A stretch of 64,000 nucleotides of DNA, from positions 1 through 64,000 of the forward strand of contig JBDHXF010000019.1 in assembly GCA_039810585.1 (NCBI GenBank), given 5' to 3'. The notes below the pieces were generated by a model. It ran no database searches, was not told where the DNA came from, and saw nothing but the letters and a program-made list of their open reading frames with translations. This stretch comes from JBBATK01 sp039810585. GTDB taxonomy: Bacteria; Bacteroidota; Ignavibacteria; Kapaibacteriales; NICIL-2. Of this stretch, positions 45,263-54,287 are shown piece after piece (the first letter of the stretch is position 1; every line of letters begins with the position of its first letter). The translations under genes were made by a program, and so were the position numbers.

Positions 45263-46756
45263 GTGAAGCCTGATCAAAACACCCTTGGTGCACTGAAAGC
45301 AGCCGGATACACGCTGCGTTCCCCGAAAGAGGAAATGCGCCTGAACTGCATACGGAAACTGCGATCGCATGAAACCCTATTTCCCGGCATCATAGGTTTT
45401 GATGATACGGTGATTCCGCAAATCGTGAATGCACTGCTGGCCAAACACGACATCTTGCTGCTGGGTTTGCGCGGACAAGCCAAGACTCGTATTGCACGAC
45501 TCCTCGTCAACTTCTTAGACGAGTACACGCCTATCGTCGCTGGCTCCGAGATCAACGATTCGCCCTTCCACCCTGTGTCGCACTACGCCCGCGAGCGTGT
45601 GCAGAACGAGGGAGACGCCACTCCTATTGAGTGGATTCACAGATCCGAGCGTTATGGTGAGAAACTGGCTACCCCCGATGTTTCGGTGGCAGATTTAATC
45701 GGCGATATTGATCCGATCAAAGCTGCCTCGCAGCGCTTGTCCTACTCGCATGAGGGTGCCATTCACTACGGCATTATTCCACGAACGAACCGTGGGATAT
45801 TTGTCATCAACGAATTGCCGGACTTGCAGCCGCGCATCCAAGTGGCATTGTTCAACATCCTGCAAGAACGCGATGTACAGATTCGCGGATTTCAAGTGCG
45901 TTTGCCCTTGGACATGGTCTTGGTCTTTACCGCAAATCCGGAAGATTACACCAATCGCGGTAGTATTATTACGCCGTTGAAGGATCGTATTGATGCGCAA
46001 ATCATGACGCACTATCCGAGGAGTTTGGATGAGGGTATTGCTATCATCGAACAGAATGCCTGGATACAGCGCGACTCGACGTCGATCGAGGTTCCCGAGT
46101 ACCTCAAGCAAATCGTGGAGGCCATTGCCGTGTGTGCCCGCAGTAGCGAGTTTGTAGATCAGTCGTCAGGTGTATCTGCACGGATGACCATCTCGGTGAT
46201 GGAGTCGCTTATTTCCAACGCAGAACGTCGCGCTATCAGCCTCAATGAAGAACACGTCGTACCTCGTGTGGTAGATTTTCAGCAAGCGGTGAGCGGCCTC
46301 AGCGGTAAGGTGGAGCTGGTGTTTGAAGGCGAGCAAGAGGGAAGTGCCAAAGTGAGCAGAGCATTGGTGGGACGAGCCGTGCGCGAGGTCTTTGCTTTGC
46401 ATTTTCCGGATCCTCTCAAGAAGCCGAAGCGCAAGCATGAAGGAACGGCGCTCGATTTCTACGCGCCTATTATGAAATATTTTGCCGACGGTCATGCACT
46501 GACCTTGTCGGACATGATGTCGACCGCAGATTTTCTTGACGAGCTCGACAAAGTCCCCGGCTTGCGCGACCTAGCTGTGCGCGTACTTAATCTCGACGAG
46601 TCGGATACAGCCCAACTAGCCACCGCGATGGAGTTCATTGTGGAAGCCTTGCACCAACATTCGCGCATCGCGAAGGACGAGGTGGACGGATTAGTGTCGT
46701 ACAAGGACATGGTCGGCAGCATCTTCAAAGGTCCTTCAGCCGACGACGAGTATTAG
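45263..46756 (+). CDS. MoxR/ChlI-like AAA+ ATPase
   Basis: A 497-residue ATPase of the magnesium-chelatase-I/MoxR group. Walker A is the variant GLRGQAKTR. The segments ATPDVSVADLIGDIDPIKAA, EGAIHYGIIPRTNRGIFVINELPDL (Walker B region), VFTANPEDYTNRG (sensor 1) and TPLKDRIDAQIMTHYP follow. A long helical C-terminus is present. Such ATPases usually act with a von Willebrand factor A protein in cofactor insertion or complex remodelling; none is adjacent here. GTG 45263 is used, with AGGAG 7 bp upstream. It is the last gene of the M50-murB operon. Confidence 0.85.
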   Translation: MKPDQNTLGALKAAGYTLRSPKEEMRLNCIRKLRSHETLFPGIIGFDDTVIPQIVNALLAKHDILLLGLRGQAKTRIARLLVNFLDEYTPIVAGSEINDSPFHPVSHYARERVQNEGDATPIEWIHRSERYGEKLATPDVSVADLIGDIDPIKAASQRLSYSHEGAIHYGIIPRTNRGIFVINELPDLQPRIQVALFNILQERDVQIRGFQVRLPLDMVLVFTANPEDYTNRGSIITPLKDRIDAQIMTHYPRSLDEGIAIIEQNAWIQRDSTSIEVPEYLKQIVEAIAVCARSSEFVDQSSGVSARMTISVMESLISNAERRAISLNEEHVVPRVVDFQQAVSGLSGKVELVFEGEQEGSAKVSRALVGRAVREVFALHFPDPLKKPKRKHEGTALDFYAPIMKYFADGHALTLSDMMSTADFLDELDKVPGLRDLAVRVLNLDESDTAQLATAMEFIVEALHQHSRIAKDEVDGLVSYKDMVGSIFKGPSADDEY

Positions 46757-46823
46757 CATTTTGAGGTGAGTGTGAGGCGAGGCCCAAGCTAAGCCCGCCA
46801 CGACCGCACCGCGCGAAGTCGAT

Positions 46824-48476
46824 CTACGACTGCTTACGGAATTGGTGTTCCTTCCATTCGGCGAAGAGGTGTTTGACTTTGTTTCGTTGATATTTGCCGG
46901 TGGAGGTGACGGGAAGTTGATCGCTGAAGAGGACGACTTTCGGCGCTTTGGAAAAGGGCAAATGCTGTTGACAGTAGTGCAGAATTTGATCGACGTCTGC
47001 TCCGTCGGTAGGGCTTACAAGCGCACCGATTTCTTCGCCATAGAAGTCGTTCACAAAGCCCACACTTATCCCGGCGCGCACTCCCGGCGCGCGGTTAATG
47101 ACCTCGTCGATTTCAAGAGGCGCAATGTTGACACCGCCACGAATGATGAGTTCCTTGAGGCGTCCCGTAATAAAGAAGTACGCTTTGCCATCCTCAGTGG
47201 GTGCCCAAAAACCCTCATCGCCACTACGAAACCATCCATGGGCAAAGGTGCTGCGATTGGCCTCATCGTTGTTGTAGTATTCCTTCATTACGTTCCAGCC
47301 ACGGATCACAATTTCACCGCGCTCGTGTGCGCCGAGTGCGTTGCCGTGTTCGTCGTGAATCTGCATTTCGTTCTGCGGAATGGCGGTTCCGATCGACGGA
47401 AAACCGAAATGACGCATCCAGTACTGATGCTGTTCGTTGCTGAGTGAGGTTTCGAGGAAGCACGAATAGCAGGTGGTTTCCGACAATCCGTAGCCGTGCA
47501 TGATGGGAATGTGGTAGTGATCTTCAAAGCGCTGCGCCAGTTCGCAGGTAAGAGGACCGGCACCGCAAATGATGTGACGAAATCCACTCTGCTCAACGCC
47601 AAGCGAGTCACTCGCTGCTTCGAGCAGGAAAGCCAGCAGAGTGGGAACAACAGAGACGATGTTGACAGCCTCGTCTCGAATGCGTTGAAAGAAGTTTTCC
47701 GTCTGAAATTTTCTCAAAAGCACCACCGACGCACCGGCAAGGAAGGGGGTCACATGTGTTACGATGGTTCCGTTCACATGATGAATCGGTAGAACACACA
47801 TCATTCGCTGTGTGGAGTCGATTCCGTGCCATGCGGCAATGCCTTCGCCGTCGGCCATGAGGTTTCGTTGAACCAACACCACCCCTTTGGGATTGCCTGT
47901 CGTGCCGCTGGTGTAGACGATCAAACACTCATCGTCCAGTTGGTTAATCGCAGTGTCAATGTCGCATTCCGACGCTGTATCGACTGCGCTCAGGTACTCA
48001 TCATCTACGACAAGGCAAGCGATTCCGCTTGAGGGGAGAAGCGGTTGGATACGATCGGCATACTCGGAACGACAGAGCAGAACCATGGCGCCGCAATTGT
48101 TGATGATGTAGCGCAGACGGTCGTCATCTTCGCTCATGTTGAGAGGCACCACACAAGCACCGAGCGACCATGCGGCGAAGTATTGAATGATGGTATCGTG
48201 GTGGTTGTAGGCAGCCACGACAATGCGTGATGTGCGCTTGACGCCATTGTGCTGTAGAACCGAGGCAGTGCGCAGCACGCACGAAGCGAAAGACTCATAG
48301 GACCATTCTCTGCGGGTATGCGTCTCATCATAACTGATGAGATAGGTCGAAGAGGGGCGTATTGTTCTGTGATGACGGAGAGCTGCGCCGATGGAGTGAA
48401 ATTGAAAGATTGCCTGGTCAGGACCGCAGCCCTGACAGCTTTGTGCTTGATAGATATTCTCTTGAGTCGTTGCCAT
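46824..48476 (-). CDS. AMP-binding acyl-CoA synthetase-like ligase
   Basis: A 550-residue ANL-superfamily adenylating enzyme. The P-loop motif is LIVYTSGTTGNPKGVVL; then HGYGLSETT, the hinge-region motif FRSGDEGFW, and FFITGRLKELIIRGG follow. The C-terminal catalytic lysine is in STGKYQRNKV. The segment GGVNIAPLEIDEVI is typical of acyl-CoA synthetases. The carboxylic-acid substrate is not evident. ATG 48476 (MATTQENIYQ) is chosen; the frame runs to 48584 with no family similarity. It is convergent with the MoxR-like gene. Confidence 0.85.
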   Translation of the reverse strand: MATTQENIYQAQSCQGCGPDQAIFQFHSIGAALRHHRTIRPSSTYLISYDETHTRREWSYESFASCVLRTASVLQHNGVKRTSRIVVAAYNHHDTIIQYFAAWSLGACVVPLNMSEDDDRLRYIINNCGAMVLLCRSEYADRIQPLLPSSGIACLVVDDEYLSAVDTASECDIDTAINQLDDECLIVYTSGTTGNPKGVVLVQRNLMADGEGIAAWHGIDSTQRMMCVLPIHHVNGTIVTHVTPFLAGASVVLLRKFQTENFFQRIRDEAVNIVSVVPTLLAFLLEAASDSLGVEQSGFRHIICGAGPLTCELAQRFEDHYHIPIMHGYGLSETTCYSCFLETSLSNEQHQYWMRHFGFPSIGTAIPQNEMQIHDEHGNALGAHERGEIVIRGWNVMKEYYNNDEANRSTFAHGWFRSGDEGFWAPTEDGKAYFFITGRLKELIIRGGVNIAPLEIDEVINRAPGVRAGISVGFVNDFYGEEIGALVSPTDGADVDQILHYCQQHLPFSKAPKVVLFSDQLPVTSTGKYQRNKVKHLFAEWKEHQFRKQS

Positions 48477-48529
48477 GATCGAGTTGAATGTGCGAGCTAT
48501 TAAAATAGTCACTCCCGCATTGCGACCCA

Positions 48530-48567
48530 AGTTCGGAGCTCCGGAATGAAGTCGTGCGCAGCGCACG
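48530..48567. repeat. Two adjacent palindromes upstream of the acyl-CoA synthetase gene
   Basis: GGAGCTCC (centred near 48538) and CGTGCGC-A-GCGCACG (48553-48567). The second resembles the core of the dispersed palindromes elsewhere in the window, but no clear GAAAATCTCCTGA tail is present. It may be a degenerate copy or an operator. Confidence 0.3.
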
Positions 48568-48643
48568 CGGCAGAGTGATTGCAACGAGGCTGTCTGTCAA
48601 CGCGCGGTAGCGAGAAATGAGCACGCACGTGGTCTGTACTATC

Positions 48644-48683
48644 AAGGCCCTTGCAAGACACATTGTGTACCTGCAAGGGCCTT
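48644..48683 (-). terminator. Strong hairpin, probable terminator of the DUF2231-like gene
   Basis: AAGGCCCTTGCA (48644-48655) pairs perfectly with 48672-48683, and the loop itself contains ACAC/GTGT. It lies 40 bp beyond the stop of the minus-strand gene at 48723. The U-tract is poor, so termination efficiency is uncertain. Confidence 0.55.
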
Positions 48684-48722
48684 TCGATGAGTCGACTATG
48701 CGAGTCAGATTGAGAGCGCAGA

Positions 48723-49445
48723 TTAGTCGTCGTTGTCTTTGTCAGATCCCCGCGCCGGTGTACCCGGTGCTTGCGAAGTCTGAGTTGGTCTCGTATTCAT
48801 ACTCGGGTTCTGATTCGGATTATGACTCGGATTCTGACTTTGAGTCGCATTTGGAGTTCCCATTTGCGACGAGCTTTGACTGGGGGTTTGTGACGCACGA
48901 GCTGTCGAATCTCGTGGCTGAGGAGCGTCGTCGTCGTCATTGGCTTCACCGGATTCTGCATTGGCGCCGGCGTTCATGTCTGTGTTTGCGTTCGGAAGCG
49001 CGGATGCCAGTAATTCCGTGTGACGGATTTGACCTCCAAGATATCCGGTCCAGAGTAACGAAGCGGAGCAGGCGACACTCAAAACGATGAGGGCGTAGCC
49101 TGTCCTTTGATCTAAACGTTGAGGGGCTTTTCGCGATGACCACAGCGCAAATCCAGCTGCAAGTCCCAGAGCAATACTGAGCCCAAAGCTAAGCTCGGCT
49201 GCTTCTTCGTGGTTTTCGATCACGGATTCGTTCAGCTGGACAGTTCGTTCTACGATATGCTCAGTGGGTTCACCACTGAGGTAGACGGGAATGGAGAGTG
49301 CACTGCAGGCGACGATCATGATCAACGCAACTCGTTTTGTTTGGGAAGAACGAAAAAACAGAGAGAAGAGCAGTACAACGGTTCCGATAAAAATGCCGAC
49401 AATCGGGACGTGATTGAGGGCAAGGTGAAGATGCATGATATTCAT
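48723..49445 (-). CDS. DUF2231-like four-helix membrane protein with disordered tail
   Basis: 240 residues. The opening MHLHLALNHVPIVGIFIG and the IPVYLSGEPTEHIVER segment match the predicted membrane proteins usually labelled DUF2231, including the conserved His residues. Four hydrophobic helices occupy the first 150 residues. The last 90 residues are low-complexity: an Asp run, then repeated Asn/Gln/Ser/Pro (NPSHNPNQNPSMN). Function is unknown; related proteins often accompany heme or copper-related genes. The next gene upstream, on the same strand, also looks metal-efflux-associated. Confidence 0.68.
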   Translation of the reverse strand: MNIMHLHLALNHVPIVGIFIGTVVLLFSLFFRSSQTKRVALIMIVACSALSIPVYLSGEPTEHIVERTVQLNESVIENHEEAAELSFGLSIALGLAAGFALWSSRKAPQRLDQRTGYALIVLSVACSASLLWTGYLGGQIRHTELLASALPNANTDMNAGANAESGEANDDDDAPQPRDSTARASQTPSQSSSQMGTPNATQSQNPSHNPNQNPSMNTRPTQTSQAPGTPARGSDKDNDD

Positions 49446-49618
49446 AATGGTGTAGTAGTCATAGTTAAAAAAAAGAAGAAGGGTCTATAAGCAGGACAGT
49501 ATCCACCGACCTCCATACGCAGTGCTATCCCAAGCGGAATCCACGCCAGGACGATTGATCAGACTGATCGCTCGGAGCGCTTCTACGAGGGAAAATGGAG
49601 TTCTACAAATGAAAGGCG

Positions 49619-49999
49619 CTACACAGCACGCGGAGGCTCGAAGATGTCACGACGGGGCGCTTCCGGCGGGCTTTGCAGGCAGAAGGCGGGTTGCGGAAGA
49701 GAGGATACTATTGCGATACATCCATTGGCTGCCGACGGTAGTTCCACCGGAGGGAGTTGAATGGAGAAGTCGTAGAGATAATTTTTAAACGGCAGATTGG
49801 CATCATCTTCACGGTCACCGTCGGTATCTGCAACGGAATTGTAATGGGCACTAAAGAACTCTGAAGCGCTTAAACCGGGTTTTTCGTGTGCATGGTACAC
49901 ATAGTGTGAAAAGACAAGCGGACAGCGCAGCACTTGATGCAGATCAGTGCTTCCAATGAAGACGCTCAAGGACAGAGCTATGGCAATTAGCCGAACCAT
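49619..49999 (-). CDS. Small exported protein of a Bacteroidetes-type family
   Basis: 126 residues. MVRLIAIALSLSVFIGSTDL is a signal peptide or anchor. The body VLRCPLVFSHYVYHAHEK, SASEFFSAHYNS, TDGDREDDANLPFKNY resembles small hypothetical proteins that, from memory, sit beside CusA-type heavy-metal efflux systems in Bacteroidetes. Its conserved His and Asp clusters could bind metal. No efflux genes are in the window. I see no enzyme motif. It is upstream of the DUF2231-like gene with a 173-bp gap. Confidence 0.55.
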   Translation of the reverse strand: MVRLIAIALSLSVFIGSTDLHQVLRCPLVFSHYVYHAHEKPGLSASEFFSAHYNSVADTDGDREDDANLPFKNYLYDFSIQLPPVELPSAANGCIAIVSSLPQPAFCLQSPPEAPRRDIFEPPRAV

Positions 50000-50266
50000 G
50001 ATATTGGAGACGATTGTCTGATTACAAAATTATAGATTTCCTGTGCATTTCTTGCACATCGGTTTGAAAAGGGTGTCGGATCGTGGTACCGAATGGCACA
50101 TTGTCACAGCTGCGCGACACTTTCTCCGGTCGGTCTAAAACTTTGTGCGCCCTCGACATCCTTAATTGCTTCTTTCGCGCTATTTTCGCATATCTTTATG
50201 CATTGGGCTTTCGCAGCCGGCCCAATCGTTAGGAACGGGAATTTTTCACGCTTTGGAGTGAGGCTC

Positions 50267-52024
50267 ATGCCTGTAGTGACGATCGACGGTCGTAAAATCG
50301 AAACCCAGCCCGGCAAAACCATCATTGAAGCAGCCCAAGACAACGGCATTCACATTCCTCATTTCTGTTGGCATCCTTCGCTCAGTGTAGCGGGGAATTG
50401 TCGCATGTGTCTGGTCAACGTTGGCTCGGCCAAGAAAAATGCGGAGGGTCAACCCGAGGTAGACGCCGAGGGCAAAGCCGTGATTTCCTGGATGCCGAAG
50501 CTTCAGATTGCGTGTTCGACGCCGGTGAGCGACGGCATGATTGTGAGCACCAAAGATGATAAGTCTGAAACCGCCTCCAATGCGGTGATGGAATTCTTGC
50601 TTGTCAATCACCCTTTGGATTGTCCTATCTGCGATGAAGCCGGACAATGCAAGCTGCAGGAGTACGCCTACAAGTACTCCAAGGGAGAGAGTCGTTTTGT
50701 TGACGTGAAGAATCACAAAGACAAACGTGAAGCGTGGGGACCGAACGTGATGTTCGATGCCGAACGCTGCATCTCCTGTTCGCGCTGTATTCGTTATGCC
50801 ACAGAAATTGCTAAGCAGCCCGTGTTGACCTTTGTGCAGCGCGGAGATCATGTGACGATTAAACTCTTTGAAGGAACGCAGTTCGACTCTCCGTACTCGA
50901 TGAATGTGATTGAACTCTGTCCCGTCGGTGCACTTACCAGCATCGACTTCCGATTCAAAGCACGGGTATGGGATATGAGCTTCAACGACTCCATTTGTCC
51001 GGGCTGTTCGCGTGGATGTAACATTCACGTGGGTGTGAAGGACAACAGCATTCTTCGTTTGGAGCCACGAGCTAATCCCTTTGTGAATCAGTATTGGATG
51101 TGCGATGAAGGTCGCTTGAGTCAGTTCAAATGGGTGAACGACAATCGAGTCACCTCAGCCCATATTCGTCGCGGCGCGCAACTCGTTGCCAGCGATTGGA
51201 AATCTGCCTTTGAGGAAATTGCTAAGAATGTTCGCGACCTGTCTGCATCCAAAGTGCTGGTGGTTCTTGGCGGCAGTTGCACCAATGAAGACGCTTACGC
51301 TGCCAAGCAGTTTGTAAACGACGTACTCAAAGGTGCGAAACTGACCTACGTGAGACGTTCTGATCCGGCCTTTGCCGATGATTTTCTGCGTGTAGCGGAT
51401 CGCACAGCCAATAGTCATGGCTTTGAAGCACTTGGAATCAACGGAATTAACGAGTCTGACATTGCCTCAACCATTCGTCACGCGGATGCCGTGATCGTAC
51501 TCAACGACGAGCTCATCCGCGGCAATGCAGATATTGCTGCCGCGATGAAGGAGCGTCGTTTTGTGGTGCAATGCACCACCAATGTGTGCGAAAGTGTTGA
51601 GCTTGCTCATGTGGTACTTGGTTCCGGCAGTTATGCGGAGATGGAAGGCAGCTACACCAACATCAACAAACGGGTGCAGCATTTAAGTCCGGTTCTCATC
51701 ACCGCCGAAAATCAACGCACGATGGGAATGAAGATGAGTCGTTTGGATCGCTTTGGTGCACATAACGACCGTTGGAACCAAGGCCCTCGTCGCGACGCAC
51801 TGCATGGATGGAGAATACTCCAAGGCATTGCAGCGGCGCTTGGCACTCAGTGGGGATATCAACACAGCGAAGATGTATTTCGTGCTATTGCAGCGCACGT
51901 GCCTGCCTTTGCACACATGTCCTACGATCTGCTGGATGCACGCCACGGAGTCGTCTTGGATAAAGCCTCTGAGCATCAGGAAGAAGTCGTGATCTACGAA
52001 TCACACTTCATGAAGCCGAACTAA
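50267..52024 (+). CDS. nuoG: NADH-quinone oxidoreductase subunit G
   Basis: A 585-residue iron-sulfur subunit of complex I. The N-terminal [2Fe-2S] site uses the cysteines in HFCWHPSLSVAGNCRMCLV and IACSTPV. The His-Cys [4Fe-4S] site is HPLDCPICDEAGQC. Then come CISCSRCIRYATEI and ELCPVGALTS. A CPGCSRGCNIHVG cluster opens the molybdopterin-oxidoreductase-like domain, which is shorter than in E. coli NuoG (about 900 residues). It has no catalytic molybdenum role. ATG 50267 has GGAG 8 bp upstream. It starts a three-gene block with nuoH and nuoI. Confidence 0.93.
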   Translation: MPVVTIDGRKIETQPGKTIIEAAQDNGIHIPHFCWHPSLSVAGNCRMCLVNVGSAKKNAEGQPEVDAEGKAVISWMPKLQIACSTPVSDGMIVSTKDDKSETASNAVMEFLLVNHPLDCPICDEAGQCKLQEYAYKYSKGESRFVDVKNHKDKREAWGPNVMFDAERCISCSRCIRYATEIAKQPVLTFVQRGDHVTIKLFEGTQFDSPYSMNVIELCPVGALTSIDFRFKARVWDMSFNDSICPGCSRGCNIHVGVKDNSILRLEPRANPFVNQYWMCDEGRLSQFKWVNDNRVTSAHIRRGAQLVASDWKSAFEEIAKNVRDLSASKVLVVLGGSCTNEDAYAAKQFVNDVLKGAKLTYVRRSDPAFADDFLRVADRTANSHGFEALGINGINESDIASTIRHADAVIVLNDELIRGNADIAAAMKERRFVVQCTTNVCESVELAHVVLGSGSYAEMEGSYTNINKRVQHLSPVLITAENQRTMGMKMSRLDRFGAHNDRWNQGPRRDALHGWRILQGIAAALGTQWGYQHSEDVFRAIAAHVPAFAHMSYDLLDARHGVVLDKASEHQEEVVIYESHFMKPN

Positions 52025-52098
52025 GATGATTCTATGATGGTGCTTAGGAAGCTCGTCGGTCGGTGTTTCACTCACAACAAACGCAAACAGATCAGGAT

Positions 52099-53184
52099 AT
52101 GGATACCTTATCAGAATTAGGAACGGCGCTTGTCTCGAACATAGTCTTGTTTTCGGTGGTGAAGGGTCTCATCGTCATGGTGGCGGTTCTCACCATTGCG
52201 GCAGGCTTGGTGTACCTTGAACGAAAGGTGTCGGCCTGGATGCAGTACCGAGTAGGACCCAACCGCGTTGGTCCTTTGGGATTGATGCAGCCTTTGGCGG
52301 ACGTGATCAAACTGGTGACCAAGGAAGATATCGTCCCTGACAATGCCGATCACTTTTTCCATCGCATCGCACCCATCATTTCCATTGGCATTGCGATGAC
52401 CTTGTTTTGCGTATTGACACCGGCCAGTTATGTGTTTGATTCGCAGGGCACCAAGCATTTCATAGCAATGGCTGCTAATGTGAATGTTGGAGTTCTGGTG
52501 ATTTTAGCGTTGACGTCCTTGGCCGTTTATGGTGTTACTCTTGCCGGTTGGTCGTCGAACAACAAGTACTCGCTCATGGGCGGTATTCGTTCCTCCGCAC
52601 AGATGATTTCCTACGAATTATCCATGGGCTTAGCCCTGATCGGCGTGCTGATGCTTGCCGGTTCGCTTGACATGAATGCAATCATCAGTTCGCAGGCCGA
52701 AGGTCACTGGAATTTATTCTTTCAGCCTATCGGCTTCATCATCTTCTTAGTGGCATCGTTTGCAGAAACCAACCGTGCTCCTTTCGACTTACCGGAGGCG
52801 GAGCCTGAGTTGGTAGGCGGATACCACACGGAATACTCGGGCATGAAATTCGGTTTGTTCTATCTCGCTGAGTACGCCAACATGGCCACATCATCGGCTG
52901 TGTTGACCACGTTGTTCCTTGGCGGATATGATGCACCATTTGCCAAGACAATGCTGGGATTGCAAGACGGAACCTGGGCACTCGTGGGAGTGCAGTTTTT
53001 AACCTTTGCGGCAAAAGTAGGTTTTCTCCTGTTCTTTTTTATCTGGGTTCGTTGGACACTTCCTCGCTTCCGTTATGATCAGCTGATGAATTTGGGATGG
53101 AAAGTCATGTTACCACTTGCACTGGCCAACATCTTGGTGACCGGTGGGGTGATGTCGGTATTGCAAGCTTCGGGCATTCTCTAA
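52099..53184 (+). CDS. nuoH: NADH-quinone oxidoreductase subunit H
   Basis: A 361-residue membrane subunit that forms the quinone-binding junction of complex I. The family motifs LVYLERKVSAWMQYRVGPNR, GLMQPLADVIKL, FAETNRAPFDLPEAEPELVG, YHTEYSGMKFGLFYLAEY and the C-terminal WVRWTLPRFRYDQLM are all present, with about eight helices. ATG 52099 gives a usual NuoH N-terminus; the frame is open to 52063. It lies 74 bp after nuoG and 16 bp before nuoI. Confidence 0.97.
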   Translation: MDTLSELGTALVSNIVLFSVVKGLIVMVAVLTIAAGLVYLERKVSAWMQYRVGPNRVGPLGLMQPLADVIKLVTKEDIVPDNADHFFHRIAPIISIGIAMTLFCVLTPASYVFDSQGTKHFIAMAANVNVGVLVILALTSLAVYGVTLAGWSSNNKYSLMGGIRSSAQMISYELSMGLALIGVLMLAGSLDMNAIISSQAEGHWNLFFQPIGFIIFLVASFAETNRAPFDLPEAEPELVGGYHTEYSGMKFGLFYLAEYANMATSSAVLTTLFLGGYDAPFAKTMLGLQDGTWALVGVQFLTFAAKVGFLLFFFIWVRWTLPRFRYDQLMNLGWKVMLPLALANILVTGGVMSVLQASGIL

Positions 53185-53200
53185 ATCACGAAGAAGAACT

Positions 53201-53701
53201 ATGAACGTCACAACCAATACTCGCGCTCAGCGCATGTCTTTTTGGGAAAAGCTTTACCTTCCGGAAATCGCGAAGGGACTAGCTTCTACCTTTATGACGA
53301 TGTTCAAACCTGATATGACTCGTCAATATCCCGAGCAGCGCTGGGAACCAACGGGAAGCTATCGTGGACGTCCGGTGTTGGTTCAGGAAGCCGAAGGTGA
53401 GCGCTGCGTGGCGTGCGGTTTATGCTCTCGAGTATGTCCGGCCTTGGCCATTGAAGTGCAGGCAGCTGAGACCATGGAGCGCGACAAAGAGCGCTTTCCA
53501 AAGCTCTTCGAAATCAACATGCTGCGCTGCATATACTGTGGTTTTTGCGAAGAGGTTTGTCCGGAAGAAGCCATTGTGATGAGCAAGGATTACGACATCG
53601 TTTTCCAAACTCAGGAGGAAGCAATCTTTGGTAAAGACAAGCTCTTAGTGCCTGTTGCCAAGCTTCAACAACGTTTGGAGTATTTACGACAATACCGTTG
53701 A
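53201..53701 (+). CDS. nuoI: NADH-quinone oxidoreductase subunit I
   Basis: A 166-residue ferredoxin-like subunit carrying clusters N6a and N6b, which pass electrons towards quinone. Two [4Fe-4S] motifs are clear: CVACGLCSRVCP and CIYCGFCEEVCPEEAI. The N-terminal region includes the conserved RPVLVQEAEGERC approach to the first cluster. ATG 53201 follows nuoH after 16 bp. A strong terminator at 53729-53762 ends the transcript, so nuoJ-N must be elsewhere. Confidence 0.96.
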   Translation: MNVTTNTRAQRMSFWEKLYLPEIAKGLASTFMTMFKPDMTRQYPEQRWEPTGSYRGRPVLVQEAEGERCVACGLCSRVCPALAIEVQAAETMERDKERFPKLFEINMLRCIYCGFCEEVCPEEAIVMSKDYDIVFQTQEEAIFGKDKLLVPVAKLQQRLEYLRQYR

Positions 53702-53728
53702 GAATGGTCAAGCATCGCATGCTTCATA

Positions 53729-53762
53729 AGCTCGTGATGAGGATCACGGGCTGTTCTTTTTT
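53729..53762 (+). terminator. Rho-independent terminator of nuoGHI
   Basis: A 10-bp stem with one G-U pair (AGCTCGTGAT / ATCACGGGCT), loop GAGG, followed by GTTCTTTTTT. It lies 28 bp after nuoI and 13 bp before the next start. Confidence 0.88.
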
Positions 53763-53774
53763 AGAGCGTTGACT

Positions 53775-54239
53775 ATGCAAGGCAGAGCACTCACGATTTG
53801 GCACTTCGTCCGACGCAATGCCGTTCTTCTGATCCTCCTCATCGTGGTCAGCGGTCTCGGCTACTCGTTCGTACGCCGTATGTTCCTTCATCCACCGGTC
53901 GATGCGCGGCGTAAGGAGGCATCGGAGGTTGCGCACAGAGATATTGCTATTCAGCTCCAAATTCTGAATGCAACGCCGGTGCAAGGCTTAGCCTCGAATG
54001 CGACGGATTATTTACGTCAGCGCGGATTCGATGTGGTCATGAACGATAATGCACCGGAAAAATCTGAGGTGTCCAGCGTGATTTGTCTACGTGGTGATAC
54101 CGCCGCCGCCGCCCAACTGGCCTATGCAGTCGGGATTGAGCGCAAACACGTCGTTACACAAATCGATTCCAGTCTTATGTTGGATTGCACCTTGATTCTG
54201 GGTTCCGATTATTCATCGCTGAAAGCGTTTCGACCCTGA
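53775..54239 (+). CDS. LytR_C-domain membrane-anchored protein
   Basis: 154 residues. One N-terminal helix (NAVLLILLIVVSGLGYSFV) after a basic start gives an inner-membrane anchor with a periplasmic body. The body IQLQILNATPVQGLASNATD followed by LRQRGFDVV is the LytR C-terminal (LytR_C) fold, here without the LCP catalytic domain. The role is unknown, possibly cell-wall related. A position just before rsfS recurs in related bacteria (from memory). ATG 53775 is used; TTG 53769 is the only earlier start. Confidence 0.75.
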   Translation: MQGRALTIWHFVRRNAVLLILLIVVSGLGYSFVRRMFLHPPVDARRKEASEVAHRDIAIQLQILNATPVQGLASNATDYLRQRGFDVVMNDNAPEKSEVSSVICLRGDTAAAAQLAYAVGIERKHVVTQIDSSLMLDCTLILGSDYSSLKAFRP

Positions 54240-54287
54240 TGATATGCTGATTTCAGCACGATAGTTTTTTTTACACCACAAGGAGTG

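Noticed and set aside
46842..47447. A 201-codon plus-strand frame opposite the acyl-CoA synthetase gene.
   Set aside because: The minus-strand frame carries the ANL motifs and the C-terminal lysine. The plus-strand frame shows none.
50246..51028. A 260-codon minus-strand frame opposite nuoG.
   Set aside because: nuoG shows all cluster-binding cysteines here. The antisense frame is a codon-bias shadow.
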